64,000 nt of DNA from JAJPJE01 sp963724985 (GCA_963724985.1 CAVRWV010000006.1:1-64000); one strand, 5' to 3'. Positions 1 through 11,099 are shown, numbered from the stretch's first letter. The notes: a model not told the origin generated them from the letters alone. A program made the numbers and translations.

Positions 1-3000
1 TTAGCCGCCATTCTGGCTGGCCTGCAAACGATGCGGAACGGCGATTTCTCTGTGCGGCTGCCCGGATCCTGGACCGGATTAGGTGGCAAGATCGCGGACA
101 CGTTCAACGAGATCGTGTCTGCCAATCAGCAGATGGCGCAGGAGCTGAAGCCGCGTGGGGCAGGCGGTCGGCAAAGAAGGAAGACCCGCGAGCGCATCCG
201 CTTTCACCAGCCGCGAGGCGCCTGGGGCGACATGGAGATTTCGGTCAACACCCTGATCGAGGACTTGCTCCGCCCGACCACGGAAGTGACTCGCGCCATC
301 GGCGCGGTGGCCCAGGGAAATCTGACACAAACCGTGCTTCTGGAAGTGGACGGCCGTCCGCTGGAAGGCGAGTTCCTGCGCTCGGCGAACATCGTCAACA
401 CGATGATTCAGCAGCTGGGCGTTTTCACCCAGGAAGTGACGCGCGTGGCGCGCGAAGTGGGCACCGACGGCAAGCTGGGCGGCCAGGCGGTGGTGCCCGG
501 CGTGGCCGGAACCTGGAAGGATCTGACGGACTCGGTAAACTCTGATGGCCAGCAACCTGACTGGCCAGGTGCGCAATATCGCCGAGGTGGCAACCGCCGT
601 TGCGAGCGGCGACTTGTCGCGCAAGATCACGGTCGACGTGCGCGGCGAAATTCTGCAGCTGAAAGAAGCCATCAACACGATGGTGGACCAGCTGCGATCG
701 TTCGCTTCCGAAGTGACGCGCGTCGCGCGCGAAGTAGGTACCGACGGCAAACTCGGCGGACAGGCGGTAGTGCCCGGCGTCGCCGGAACATGGAAGGATT
801 TGACGGACTCAGTAAACGCCATGGCCGGCAACCTCACGGCCCAGGTCCGAAACATCGCAGAAGTGACGACCGCCGTGGCCCGCGGCGACTTGTCGCGCAA
901 GATCACGGTGGACGTGAAGGGCGAAATTCTCGAACTGAAAGACACCATCAACACGATGGTGGATCAGCTGAACGCGTTCGCCGGCGAAGTTACGCGCGTG
1001 GCGCGCGAAGTGGGTACCGAAGGAAAACTCGGTGGTCAGGCGCAAGTGCCCGGTGTTGGCGGCACGTGGAAGGATCTCACTGACAACGTGAACTTCATGG
1101 CCAGCAACCTGACTGGCCAGGTTCGAAACATCGCCGAAGTGGCGACAGCAATTGCCAACGGCGATTTGTCCCGCAAGATTACGGTCGACGTCCGCGGCGA
1201 AATTCTGCAGCTGAAAGAAACGCTGAACACGATGGTGGACCAGCTGAACCGGTTCGCCGGCGAAGTCACGCGCGTGGCTCGCGAAGTCGGTACGGAAGGC
1301 CGCCTGGGTGGTCAGGCGAACGTGCCTGGCGTGGCAGGTACGTGGAAGGATCTCACGGACTCCGTGAACTCGATGGCCGGTAACCTCACCGCCCAGGTCC
1401 GAAACATCGCCGAAGTTACGACCGCCGTGGCTCGCGGCGACTTGTCACGCAAGATCACCGTCGACGTGAAGGGCGAAATTCTGGAGCTGAAGAACACCAT
1501 CAACACGATGGTGGATCAGCTGAACGCGTTCGCCGGCGAAGTAACGCGCGTGGCGCGCGAAGTCGGTACCGAAGGAAAACTGGGCGGCCAGGCGGAGGTG
1601 CCGGGCGTTGCAGGAACCTGGAAGGATCTCACGGACAACGTGAACTTCATGGCCAGCAACCTGACGGCGCAGGTTCGAAACATCGCCGAAGTGGCAACGG
1701 CCGTGGCCCGCGGCGACTTGTCGCGCAAGATCACGGTGGACGTGAAGGGCGAAATTCTTGAACTCAAAGACACGCTCAACACCATGGTGGACCAGTTGCG
1801 CTCGTTCGCTTCCGAAGTGACGCGCGTGGCGCGCGAAGTGGGCACGGACGGCAAACTGGGCGGCCAGGCGCAGGTGCCCGGCGTCGGCGGAACGTGGAAG
1901 GATCTCACCGACACCGTGAACTCCATGGCCAGCAACCTGACTGGCCAGGTGCGAAACATCGCCGAAGTCTCGACCGCCATCGCCAACGGCGATCTTTCCA
2001 AGAAGATCACGGTGAACGTCAGCGGCGAAATTCTGCTGCTGAAAGAAACCATCAACACGATGGTGGATCAGCTGAACGCGTTCGCCGGCGAAGTGACACG
2101 CGTGGCTCGCGAAGTCGGTACCGAAGGCCGTCTGGGCGGTCAGGCGAACGTGCCCGGTGTTGCCGGAACGTGGAAGGACTTGACGGACTCGGTGAACTCG
2201 ATGGCCGGCAACCTCACGGCGCAGGTCCGAAACATCGCCGAAGTGACTACCGCTGTGGCTCGCGGCGACTTGTCGCGCAAAATCACCGTGGACGTGAAGG
2301 GCGAAATCCTCGAACTGAAGAACACCATCAACACGATGGTGGACCAGCTCAACGCGTTCGCCGGCGAAGTTACGCGCGTGGCCCGCGAAGTCGGCACCGA
2401 CGGAAAACTCGGTGGTCAGGCGCAGGTGCCCGGTGTCGCCGGCACGTGGAAGGACTTGACCGACTCGGTCAACTTCATGGCCAGCAACCTGACTGGCCAG
2501 GTGCGAAATATCGCGGAAGTGGCCACGGCCATCGCCAACGGCGACTTGTCAAAGAAGATCACCGTGGACGTTCGCGGCGAAATTCTGCAGCTCAAAGAAA
2601 CGCTGAACACGATGGTCGAGCAGCTGCGATCGTTCGCCGCTGAAGTCACCCGCGTGGCTCGCGAAGTCGGTTCCGAAGGCCGACTCGGTGGTCAGGCCAA
2701 CGTGCCCGGTGTGGCCGGTACGTGGAAGGATTTGACGGACTCGGTGAACGCCATGGCCGGCAACCTCACGGCCCAGGTCCGAAACATCGCCGAAGTAACG
2801 ACCGCCGTGGCTCGCGGCGATCTTGTCGCGCAAAATCACGGTGGACGTGAAAGGCGAAATTCTCGAGCTGAAGAACACCATCAACACCATGGTGGACCAG
2901 CTCAACGCGTTCGCCGCCGAAGTGACGCGCGTGGCGCGCGAAGTGGGAACGGAAGGCAAACTCGGCGGCCAGGCGCAGGTGCCCGGCGTGGCCGGAACGT

Positions 3001-6000
3001 GGAAGGACCTCACGGACAACGTCAACGTGATGGCGGCGAACCTGACCGAGCAGGTACGCGGCATCGTGAAGGTGGTGACCGCCGTCGCGAACGGCGTGCT
3101 GACGCAGAAGTTGACGGTGAACGCCAAGGGCGAAGTCGCGGCGCTCGCAGAAACCATCAACAACATGACCGACACGCTGGCGACCTTTGCCGACCAGGTG
3201 ACGACGGTGGCTCGCGAAGTCGGCGTGGAAGGCCGTCTGGGCGGTCAGGCCAACGTGCCTGGTGCAGCCGGCACGTGGAAAGATTTGACCGGCAACGTGA
3301 ACTTGCTGGCCGACAACCTCACCAACCAGGTGCGCGCAATCGCCGAAGTGGCAACGGCCGTGACCAAGGGCGACCTGACTCGTTCGATTCAAGTGGAAGC
3401 CAGCGGCGAAGTGGCCGAACTGAAAGACAACATCAACACGATGATCAACAACCTGCGTCTGACGACGGAACGCAACACAGAGCAGGATTGGTTGAAGACG
3501 AACCTCGCGCGCTTCACGGGCATGTTGCAAGGTCAGCGCGACCTGACGACGGTGGGCCGCATGTTGTTGTCCGAACTGGCGCCGCTGGTGAACGCGCAGC
3601 AAGGCGTGATCTACCAGATGGAGACGGAAGAAGACGGTAATCTCGCATTGTTGTCGGCATTCGCCGACGATGCGCGGGACGGCCATCCCGAAAGTGTCGA
3701 AGTTGGCGAGGGCCTGGTTGGCCAGTGCGCCGTGGAAAAGCGCCGCATGCTGATCACCGAGCTGCCTCCGAGCACGGTGCCGATCCGTTCGGGACTGTTC
3801 AAGGCTGTCCCGCAGAATGTCATCGTGTTGCCGGTACTTTTTGAAGATCGCGTCAAGGCGGTCATCGAGCTGGCGTCGCTCAACGCATTCACGCTTTCGC
3901 ACCTCTCGTTCCTGGAACAGCTAACCGCCAGCATCGGCATCGTGCTGAACAGCATTGAAGCCACGATGCAGACGGAAGCGCTGTTGAAGCAATCGCAACA
4001 GCTCGCTGCCGAACTGCAGACCCAGCAGAAAGAGCTGCAACAGACGAACGAACAGCTCGCGCAGAAGGCGCAACAGCTCGCCGAACAGAACGTGGAAGTG
4101 GAACGCAAGAACCAGGAAATCGAGCAGGCCCGGCGCGCGCTGGAAGAGAAAGCAAAAGAGCTGGCGCTCACGTCGAAGTACAAGTCGGAATTCCTGGCGA
4201 ACATGTCGCACGAGTTGCGTACGCCGCTCAACAGCATCCTGGTACTGGGGCAGCAGCTCAGCGAAAATCCCGACGGCAATTTGACGCCCAAGCAGGTGGA
4301 GTTCTCCCGCACGATTCACGGCGCTGGAACCGACTTGCTGAACCTGATCAGCGACATTCTCGATCTGTCGAAGATCGAGTCGGGTACGGTTTCGGTGGAA
4401 GCCGAAGAAGTATCGTTCTCAAATCTGCTCGAAATGGTGGCGCGGCCGTTCCGGCACGAAGCGGAGAACAGGCACCTGGTATTTGACGTTCACCCCGATA
4501 CGAAGCTCACGCGCAGCTTGGTCACGGACTCGAAGCGTCTGCAGCAGGTGCTCAAGAATCTATTGTCGAACGCGTTCAAGTTCACGGAGCAGGGCGGTGT
4601 GAGACTGTCCGTTTCCGTTGCTGGGAACGGATGGAGCAAGGATCATCCAATCCTGAATGGCGCGGCGTCGGTGATTGCGTTCGAAGTCGCTGACACGGGC
4701 ATTGGTATCCCCTTCGACAAACAACGCATCATCTTCGAGGCGTTCCAACAAGCAGATGCGGGCACGAGCCGCAAGTACGGCGGGACTGGACTCGGTCTGG
4801 CGATCAGCCGCGAGTTGGCCAGCTTGCTTGGTGGCGAAATCCAATTGCGCAGCGCGCCAGGTAAGGGAAGCACGTTCACACTTTATCTGCCGCAGACCTA
4901 CGTGGGACCGACCACCTCGGCAATCACCATTGTTCAGGGTGATGGATCCACGTCAGCAATGCCGGTTCAGTTGAAGACGGTGAACATCGCGGAACATGCG
5001 GAAGAGCGAATCCAGGACGATCGCGAAAACCTCGATCCCGGGGATGCCGTCTTGCTGATCGTAGAAGACGACCCGCACTACGCACGTGTCCTGGTAGATC
5101 TCTCGCGCGACAAGGGATTCAAGGTGCTGGTTGCGCTGCGTGGCGCGGAGGCCTTAGCTCTGGCTAAGGAGTACAAGCCAACGGCGGTGTCGCTGGACGT
5201 TTTCCTGCCCGACATGCTCGGGTGGACCGTTCTCAACCACCTGAAGCAGGATCCCGCCACGCGGCACATTCCTGTACAAATGCTAACGCTGGACGAAGAC
5301 CGCAACCACGGCCTGTCACGCGGAGCGTTTGGATTCATCACCAAGCCGACGACGCCCGAGGGTGTTGAGGCGGCACTTTCGCGGATTAAAGAGTACGCGG
5401 CGCCGCGCCGGAAGCGTTTGTTAATTGTGGAAGACAACCCGGCGGAGCAGTTCAGCATTCGAGAACTGCTGGGACATGATGACATCGATATGACGGCCGT
5501 CGCGAGCGGCGCCGAAGCTTTGAAGGCTGTCACCGAGGATGCATTCGATTGCGTAGTACTCGATCTTCGCTTGCCGGATATGTCCGGGTTCGAGGTGCTT
5601 GAGCACCTTCGCGATTCGGAGGCACTCGGCGACTTGCCCGTAGTTGTTTTCACCGGCAAAGAGTTGTCGCCGGAGGAAGATTCGCGGCTCCGTGCATTAG
5701 CTCGAAGCGTGGTAGTGAAGGGCGTGGAATCGCCGGAGCGGTTGCTGGATGAGACCGCACTGTTCCTGCACCGGGTGGTGAGCAACCTTCCGCCCGAGAA
5801 ACAGCGGATGCTGGAGCGGTTGCACCGGTCCGACGATGCACTGCTTGGACGCAAAGTGCTGGTGGTCGACGACGACGTGCGCAACATTTTCGCGTTGAGT
5901 AGCGTTCTGGAGCGCCGGGGAATGACCGTTCTGACCGCCGGCACCGGGCGCGAGGCAATTGCGACGCTGGAGACGACGCCGGATGTCTCGATCGTGCTGA

Positions 6001-6215
6001 TGGACATCATGATGCCGGAGATGGATGGATACGAGACGATGCAGGTAATCCGTCAGAATCAGCTCTTCCGGCGGCTGCCCATCATTGCGCTGACAGCGAA
6101 GGCGATGAAAGGCGACCGGGAGAAGTGCCTGGAAGCAGGCGCATCTGAGTATCTCGCAAAACCAGTGAACACCGAGCAGCTTCTCTCTGCCTTGCGCATG
6201 TGGCTGCATCGCTAA
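1..6215 (+). CDS. Multi-HAMP hybrid histidine kinase (5' partial, frame-disrupted)
   Basis: Cytoplasmic-type hybrid sensor kinase; reading begins upstream of the window (frame open from base 1). To about 3460 it is an array of HAMP-like units with an exact 276-bp (92-aa) period, each carrying EVTRVAREVG, GTWKDLTD, NLTxQVRNIAEV and GDLSRKITVDV-like blocks, as in group III (Nik1/Os-1 type) kinases. Then come a GAF domain (about 3480-3960), a Gln/Glu-rich coiled coil (to 4170), HisKA with FLANMSHELRTP (His codon 4209), HATPase (DTGIGI, GTGLGLAIS) and three receivers (about 5050-5390, 5410-5770, 5850-6200) with Asp in SLDVFLPD, VLDLRLPD and LMDIMMPEMDG. Reading needs four repairs: extra base near 151, missing base near 181, extra T at 543, extra T at 2821 (GDLSRK becomes GDLVAQ). 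The kinase half after 2823 is uninterrupted. The next kinase starts 29 bases downstream. Architecture is certain; integrity of the gene is not. Confidence 0.9.
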
Positions 6216-6244
6216 GAAGAAAGAAGCGGAGTACGCGGCAATAG

Positions 6245-8254
6245 GTGAGCCAAGATAACGTGATGACGCAGGATCGAGTCAACATACTGATGGTGGACGA
6301 CCAGCCTGGGAAATTGCTCAGCTATGAGGCAATTCTCGGCGAACTGGGCGAGAACCTGATCAAGGCTAGTTCAGGGCGGGAAGCGCTCGAACATCTGCTC
6401 AAGACAGATGTCGCCGTGGTTCTGATGGACGTCAGCATGCCGGATATCGACGGATTCCAACTGGCGGACATGATCCGGCAGCATCCGCGATTTCAGAAGA
6501 CAGCGATCATCTTCATTTCTGCCGTGCACCTGACGGATCTGGACCGGCTGAAAGGATACGAGCGCGGGGCCGTCGATTACATTTCCGTGCCGGTGATTCC
6601 CGAACTTCTGCGAGCGAAGGTAAGCATCTTCTCGGAATTGCATCGCAAACGCAGACAGCTGGAGCAGTTGAATCAGCAACTGGAACAACGCGTCGAAGAG
6701 CGTACGCGGGAACTCCAGGAAAGCGAATCGCAGGTCAGGAGTCTGAATCGTGAGTTGAGACAGCGGGTGGCGGAGTTAGAGACGATCATGCGCGTCCTGC
6801 CCGTTGGAGTCGGAGTCGCACACGATCGCGACTGCGATGTGATCGTGCCGAATGATGTCCTCTCGGAAATGATGGGGATAGGACTCGGTGAAAACATCTC
6901 CCACAACGGCGGAAATGGAGACTTGCTTGGTTTTGACATTTTCCGGGGAGAAAAGAAGCTCCGACCTCTAGAGTTGCCAATGCAGCGGGCAGCCGCTACC
7001 GGAACTGCGGTCAACGGGGATGAACTGGAGATACGCTATCGCGATGGTCGAACCTCCCACATAGTAGTGAGCGCGAACCCGCTATTCGACGACGAAGGAA
7101 ATGTACGCGGTTCGGTCGGGGCGCATATCGATGTAACCGAGCGCAAGCAGATGGAACAGACGCTTCGCGAGCGTGCCGAACTGCTGGAACTTGCGTCAGA
7201 AGCGATTGTCGTTTGTGACAACCAGTGGACTATCCGATTCTGGAATTCCGGCGCCGAGGCCGTCTATGGATGGAAACGTGAAGAGGCCATCGGACAGAAC
7301 ATCCGAAAATTGCTGAAGACAAGCTGGCCCATTCCGGTCGAAGAAGTGGAAGCAGCTCTGGCGACGCAGGGGCGATGGGACGGTACCATCATCCATCGCA
7401 CAAAAGACGGTAGAGAGATTATCGTTGCCAGCCGGCAGGCCGCCAAACGCGACGGCGATCATGGAGTACTGGAGATCAACCGCGACATCACGGCGCAACA
7501 TCACGCAGAGGAAGCTCTACGTAAGACCGAGCGACTGGCAGCGATGGGGCGCGTCGCAGGCATTATCGCCCACGAGATCAATAATCCCCTGGAAGCGATC
7601 ACAAATACGTTCTACCTTTTGCGCGACCATCCTTCTCTCAACGAGGAAGCGCGATACTACGCTCAACTGGGCGAACAGGAGCTGCAGAGAGTCACGCACA
7701 TCGCGAGGCAGACACTGAGCTTCTACCGTGAATCGCAGCGGGCGATTCCAGTTTCGATCCCTGAGGTTCTGGATGACATACTTGAGCTGCAGGCGAGACA
7801 GTTACAGATCAACGGCGTAAAGCTGGACAAACGCTATACTGCCACGGGGCTAGTGCAAGGATTTCCGGTGGAGTTGAAGCAGGTATTCCTGAACCTGGTG
7901 AGCAACGCGATCCAGGCCATGCCGGAGGGAGGACGCCTGAGAGTTTCAGTGTCCGAGATTGGGGATGCCGGACAGAATCGACGCGTGAGAGTCCTGATCT
8001 GCGATACGGGCAAGGGGATCCAGTCGAATGATGCGAAGCGTCTGTTCGAGCCGTTTTTCACGACCAAATCCACCAAGGGAACGGGGCTTGGTTTGTGGAT
8101 CAGCAAGGGAATCGTACAAAAGTACGAGGGGAACATTCATTTCCGCAGTATTCGGCTTGGCGGCGGGAACGTGACCTGTTTCAGCGTGACTTTGCCGGCA
8201 TTGGCATCGTCGCCGAAGCAGGAATTAGTTCGTTATACCAGCCTGAGCTTGTAG
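6245..8254 (+). CDS. Hybrid sensor kinase, REC-PAS-PAS-HisKA-HATPase
   Basis: Soluble 669-aa histidine kinase with an N-terminal receiver (residues about 10-125; LMDVSMPDIDG phospho-acceptor), a coiled coil (about 135-185), two PAS-like sensor segments (first ends IDVTERK, second ends INRDIT), a HisKA H-box in IIAHEINNPL, and an HATPase with LVSNAIQAMPEGG, DTGKGI and GTGLGLWIS. The HExNNPL-type H-box is of the NtrB-like class. It starts with GTG 29 bases after the multi-HAMP kinase and is followed 24 bases later by a lone receiver, so the three probably form one phosphorelay operon. No transmembrane segment is seen. The receiver could accept phosphate from the upstream kinase; that link is inference. 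Confidence 0.92.
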   Translation: MSQDNVMTQDRVNILMVDDQPGKLLSYEAILGELGENLIKASSGREALEHLLKTDVAVVLMDVSMPDIDGFQLADMIRQHPRFQKTAIIFISAVHLTDLDRLKGYERGAVDYISVPVIPELLRAKVSIFSELHRKRRQLEQLNQQLEQRVEERTRELQESESQVRSLNRELRQRVAELETIMRVLPVGVGVAHDRDCDVIVPNDVLSEMMGIGLGENISHNGGNGDLLGFDIFRGEKKLRPLELPMQRAAATGTAVNGDELEIRYRDGRTSHIVVSANPLFDDEGNVRGSVGAHIDVTERKQMEQTLRERAELLELASEAIVVCDNQWTIRFWNSGAEAVYGWKREEAIGQNIRKLLKTSWPIPVEEVEAALATQGRWDGTIIHRTKDGREIIVASRQAAKRDGDHGVLEINRDITAQHHAEEALRKTERLAAMGRVAGIIAHEINNPLEAITNTFYLLRDHPSLNEEARYYAQLGEQELQRVTHIARQTLSFYRESQRAIPVSIPEVLDDILELQARQLQINGVKLDKRYTATGLVQGFPVELKQVFLNLVSNAIQAMPEGGRLRVSVSEIGDAGQNRRVRVLICDTGKGIQSNDAKRLFEPFFTTKSTKGTGLGLWISKGIVQKYEGNIHFRSIRLGGGNVTCFSVTLPALASSPKQELVRYTSLSL

Positions 8255-8278
8255 GCCAGGCAGACAAGGAGGGCCGGG

Positions 8279-8656
8279 GTGGCTGATCGCAAGACGGTGA
8301 TCCTCTGCGTGGATGATGAGAAAAATCCGCTGACCCTGCGCAAGCTGGTCCTTGAACGCGTCGGCTACACGGTGTTAACGGCCTCGTCGGCCGAACAGGC
8401 TATGGGTGTGCTGGCCGCCAACCATGTAGATCTGGTCGTCTCCGATTACCTGATGCCGGGTGTAGTGGGAACGGAATTGGCGAAGCAGATCAAGAAGGCT
8501 TACCCGCAACTTCCATTTGTTCTTCTCTCCGGAGTAAACGACATACCTGACGACGTGAATTGTGCAGATCTTTTCATCAGCAAGGTAGAAGGTCCCACCA
8601 CGATGTGCACAAAGATCGCGGCCATATTGTCGAATGACGTTCGGGCTGCCGATTAA
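8279..8656 (+). CDS. Single-domain response regulator (CheY-like receiver)
   Basis: 125-aa stand-alone receiver with GTG start. It has the acidic pair in CVDDE, the phospho-acceptor Asp in VVSDYLMPG (about residue 54), the Ser/Thr switch position in VLLSG and the conserved Lys in LFISK. There is no output domain. The C-terminal part is short and slightly degenerate (EGPTTMCTKIAAIL). Its position directly behind two hybrid kinases suggests it is their diffusible phosphate acceptor or sink. Confidence 0.9.
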   Translation: MADRKTVILCVDDEKNPLTLRKLVLERVGYTVLTASSAEQAMGVLAANHVDLVVSDYLMPGVVGTELAKQIKKAYPQLPFVLLSGVNDIPDDVNCADLFISKVEGPTTMCTKIAAILSNDVRAAD

Positions 8657-8669
8657 CCCCGCCAAATCC

Positions 8670-8687
8670 CTGTCATCATCCTGTCAT
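8670..8687 (+). promoter_or_regulatory. Pho-box-like direct repeat upstream of porin gene
   Basis: CTGTCAT at 8670-8676, four bases, then CTGTCAT at 8681-8687. Two 7-mers repeating at 11-bp spacing is exactly the layout of a PhoB-binding Pho box. It lies 112 bases before the porin start in the 142-base gap after the lone receiver. The match is seen directly; binding by a PhoB-type regulator is inference. Confidence 0.55.
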
Positions 8688-8798
8688 CGCGGTGTAAAAA
8701 GCTTACCTTCGCGGGACCACAGAGAAACTAAACAGGACATTTGTAGTCTGCACCGCTACCCTAGTTATCATTGTTCTCTGTTTAGCGGAGGTGCATTT

Positions 8799-10343
8799 AT
8801 GCGGCCGTGGTCCAGAGCTGGAGTCCGTTGGGTTATTACGGCGCTGTCGGCTTTTTGTCCCGTAGCCGTTTTCTGCCAGACTGCCGATCAGGCGCAGCAG
8901 CAGGCGGAGATACTCGATCAGCTTAGCCGCCTCAGCGTGTCATTGGAGAAGACGCAGCAGCAGCTGTCGGAGTCGCAAGCAGAGATACGTCAACTCAGGG
9001 CGAAGATCGATGCGATGGAAAGCCGCCAGGGGACGAGTCTGGATGCGAACTCCGCGACCGCGAAGCCTGCTGTGACGCAGGAGAGTGACGGCGCAGCGCC
9101 GCAGACTGGCCCCGCGAAAGCGAGTATCTCGCAGGACGATTGGGAAGTCATGAACGAGCGCGTTGCCGAGTTGCAGCAGACGAAGGTGGAAAGCGCCTCG
9201 AAGTTTCGCGTCAAGCTTTCTGGTCTGGTGCTGGCGACTGCACTCACATCGACCGGTCGCAGTGAACAAACCGATGTTCCGGAGATCGTGCTTCCGGGAG
9301 CCCTGGGAACTCCAAGTGGTTATTCGACGGGGTCGCTACGGCAGTCAATCCTTGGGGTAAGTGGATATGGCCCCGATTGGCTGGGGGCCCATACCTCGGG
9401 CGACCTTCAGATGGACTTCTTTGGAGGCCTGGAGAATACGTATTACGGTGTGGCGAGCGGGATTGCTCGACTGAGGATCGCACGGCTCCGGCTTGACTGG
9501 AAGAATACGTCGATCGTAGGCGGACTGGATACACCGCTGTTTTCGCCACTATCGCCGACATCGTATCTGACGGTGGCAGAGCCGGCTCTATCCGCAGCGG
9601 GGAACATGTGGACGTGGACTCCGCAACTGCGAGTGGAACACCGATTCGAATTCGAGCCCGCAGAAGTGAAGGTTGAGGCGGGATTGCTCGATCCGATTAG
9701 CGTGAGTACGGTGGTGAATAACTACTTGCGAATCCCCACTCCCGGTGAGAGTTCGCGACAACCGGCATACGCTCTGAGGCTCTCAGCGGGAAACAAAAAC
9801 GAGGATCGACCCCTCGAGTTCGGCGTAGGAGGTTTCTATAGTCCGCAGGAATTCCTTTACGGATACAAGGTTCACAGCTGGACATCAACGCTGGACTGGA
9901 AGATTGGATTGATCCGTAAGCTCGAACTCTCCGGAGAGTTCTTTACGGGAAAGGGGATGGAAGGCTTCGGCGGAGTATCCCTTGGAGTAATACCGCCTGC
10001 GAACTACTACAATTACACCTACGTGACCTTGCCGGAGCTGGATCTATTAACCGGGATAGGCGGCTGGGGACAATTGAAGTATCGAGTGAATACGCGGCAC
10101 GAAGTGAATATTGCAGGCGGATATGGCGGATTGAATAGCACTGGACTGAGAACGCTATCGCTCACAAGTCCGGATTTTGCCACGATCCCGGCGCGGAATC
10201 AGACGTTCCTGGCAAATTACATCTTGCGGCCGAGATCGGATTTGTTGTTCTCCGTAGAGTACCGGCACCTGCGAACTTTCAATGTGAACGGTGCTCCAGA
10301 CCAAGCGGATGTTGTGGGAGTAGCGGCAGGATTTCAATTCTGA
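8799..10343 (+). CDS. Porin-like outer-membrane protein
   Basis: 514 aa. Start chosen at ATG 8799, preceded by GCGGAGG; an upstream extension in frame looks non-coding. Signal peptide (about 1-28, ending AVFCQ), then a Gln/Glu-rich coiled coil (about 30-75) as found after the signal in Acidobacterial and OprO/P-like porins, then a long segment of alternating aromatic and polar residues typical of a beta-barrel, ending GVAAGFQF with a C-terminal Phe as for BAM substrates. With the Pho-box-like repeat upstream, a phosphate-selective role is plausible but not shown. Its stop overlaps the next gene's start (TGATG), so it is translationally coupled to the cupredoxin gene. Confidence 0.75.
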   Translation: MRPWSRAGVRWVITALSAFCPVAVFCQTADQAQQQAEILDQLSRLSVSLEKTQQQLSESQAEIRQLRAKIDAMESRQGTSLDANSATAKPAVTQESDGAAPQTGPAKASISQDDWEVMNERVAELQQTKVESASKFRVKLSGLVLATALTSTGRSEQTDVPEIVLPGALGTPSGYSTGSLRQSILGVSGYGPDWLGAHTSGDLQMDFFGGLENTYYGVASGIARLRIARLRLDWKNTSIVGGLDTPLFSPLSPTSYLTVAEPALSAAGNMWTWTPQLRVEHRFEFEPAEVKVEAGLLDPISVSTVVNNYLRIPTPGESSRQPAYALRLSAGNKNEDRPLEFGVGGFYSPQEFLYGYKVHSWTSTLDWKIGLIRKLELSGEFFTGKGMEGFGGVSLGVIPPANYYNYTYVTLPELDLLTGIGGWGQLKYRVNTRHEVNIAGGYGGLNSTGLRTLSLTSPDFATIPARNQTFLANYILRPRSDLLFSVEYRHLRTFNVNGAPDQADVVGVAAGFQF

Positions 10344-11074
10344 TGAACCGATTGACGCAGTTGTGGATACTCATGCTGGCTGCAGCGGTGCTGCTTTCCG
10401 GGCAAACCAGCGTCGCGCCAGTGAACGGCCAAGTGACGGCGGAAGTGAACCTGCTGCAGGCCGACCACTCTACTCGCCCATTCGCAGACAAGGCGCGCGT
10501 GGTGGTTTGGCTCTCGTCGCTCGACGATCCCATGCCCCGGGTAGCCGGCGACCGGAATAGTCACCGCTATCAGATGGTGCAGCGCAACAAGCATTTCGAG
10601 CCTACGCTCCTGGTCGTACCAGTGGGAGCGTCTGTCGACTTTCCTAACAAAGACCCGTGGTTTCACAATGTCTTTTCGCTTTATCAGGGCAAACGATTCG
10701 ATCTAGGGCTATACCAGGCGGGCACGGTGCACTCGGTGCATTTTGACAAACCGGGAGCCTCCTACATCTTCTGCAACATACATCCCCAGATGAGCGCGGT
10801 AGTTCTGGCGATCGACTCGCCGTATTTCGGCATTTCTGATCCTGCCGGTCGGGTCTCGATGGGAGAAGTTCCTCCCGGGCGCTATCGCCTCCACGTGTGG
10901 TACCAGGGATCTTCGCAGAAGGTACTCGACGCCGTACAGCGGGAGATCACGATAAGCCCCGGTAAACGCGATCTGGGAACATTGCAATTGCTGGCGAACG
11001 CCCCAACGCAGGTGGCGCATAAAAATAAGTACGGCCAGGACTACGATCGCGACGAGACGAATCCTACATACTGA
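10343..11074 (+). CDS. Secreted cupredoxin-like (plastocyanin-fold) protein
   Basis: 243 aa with a signal peptide (about 1-20, MNRLTQLWILMLAAAVLLSG). A central cupredoxin-like region has VPVGASVDFPNKDPWFHNVFS (read as separate blocks: a His in PWFHNVF and a C-x2-H-x2-M cluster in IFCNIHPQMSAV), the ligand pattern of a type 1 copper site. The C-terminal part (GRVSMGEVPPGRYRLHVWY) resembles a carboxypeptidase-regulatory-like beta-sandwich. It starts within the porin stop codon, so the two are coupled and probably both reach the envelope. Copper electron transfer or copper handling is the likely role; the partner is unknown. Confidence 0.75.
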   Translation: MNRLTQLWILMLAAAVLLSGQTSVAPVNGQVTAEVNLLQADHSTRPFADKARVVVWLSSLDDPMPRVAGDRNSHRYQMVQRNKHFEPTLLVVPVGASVDFPNKDPWFHNVFSLYQGKRFDLGLYQAGTVHSVHFDKPGASYIFCNIHPQMSAVVLAIDSPYFGISDPAGRVSMGEVPPGRYRLHVWYQGSSQKVLDAVQREITISPGKRDLGTLQLLANAPTQVAHKNKYGQDYDRDETNPTY

Positions 11075-11099
11075 CCCCGAAATTCGGCAACGCATCAAA

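Noticed and set aside
1..3460. CRISPR-like or satellite repeat with 276-bp period
   Set aside because: The repeats are long, coding and in-frame HAMP units with no spacer-repeat structure.
79..3902. Many long open frames on the minus strand and in alternate plus frames across the HAMP array
   Set aside because: They repeat with the 276-bp period and are antisense or frame shadows of the HAMP units; none shows a family-like protein.
2766..3902. Open frame of 378 codons on the minus strand across the end of the HAMP array
   Set aside because: His/Arg/Gln-rich antisense product that tracks the HAMP and GAF coding periodicity; no domain seen.
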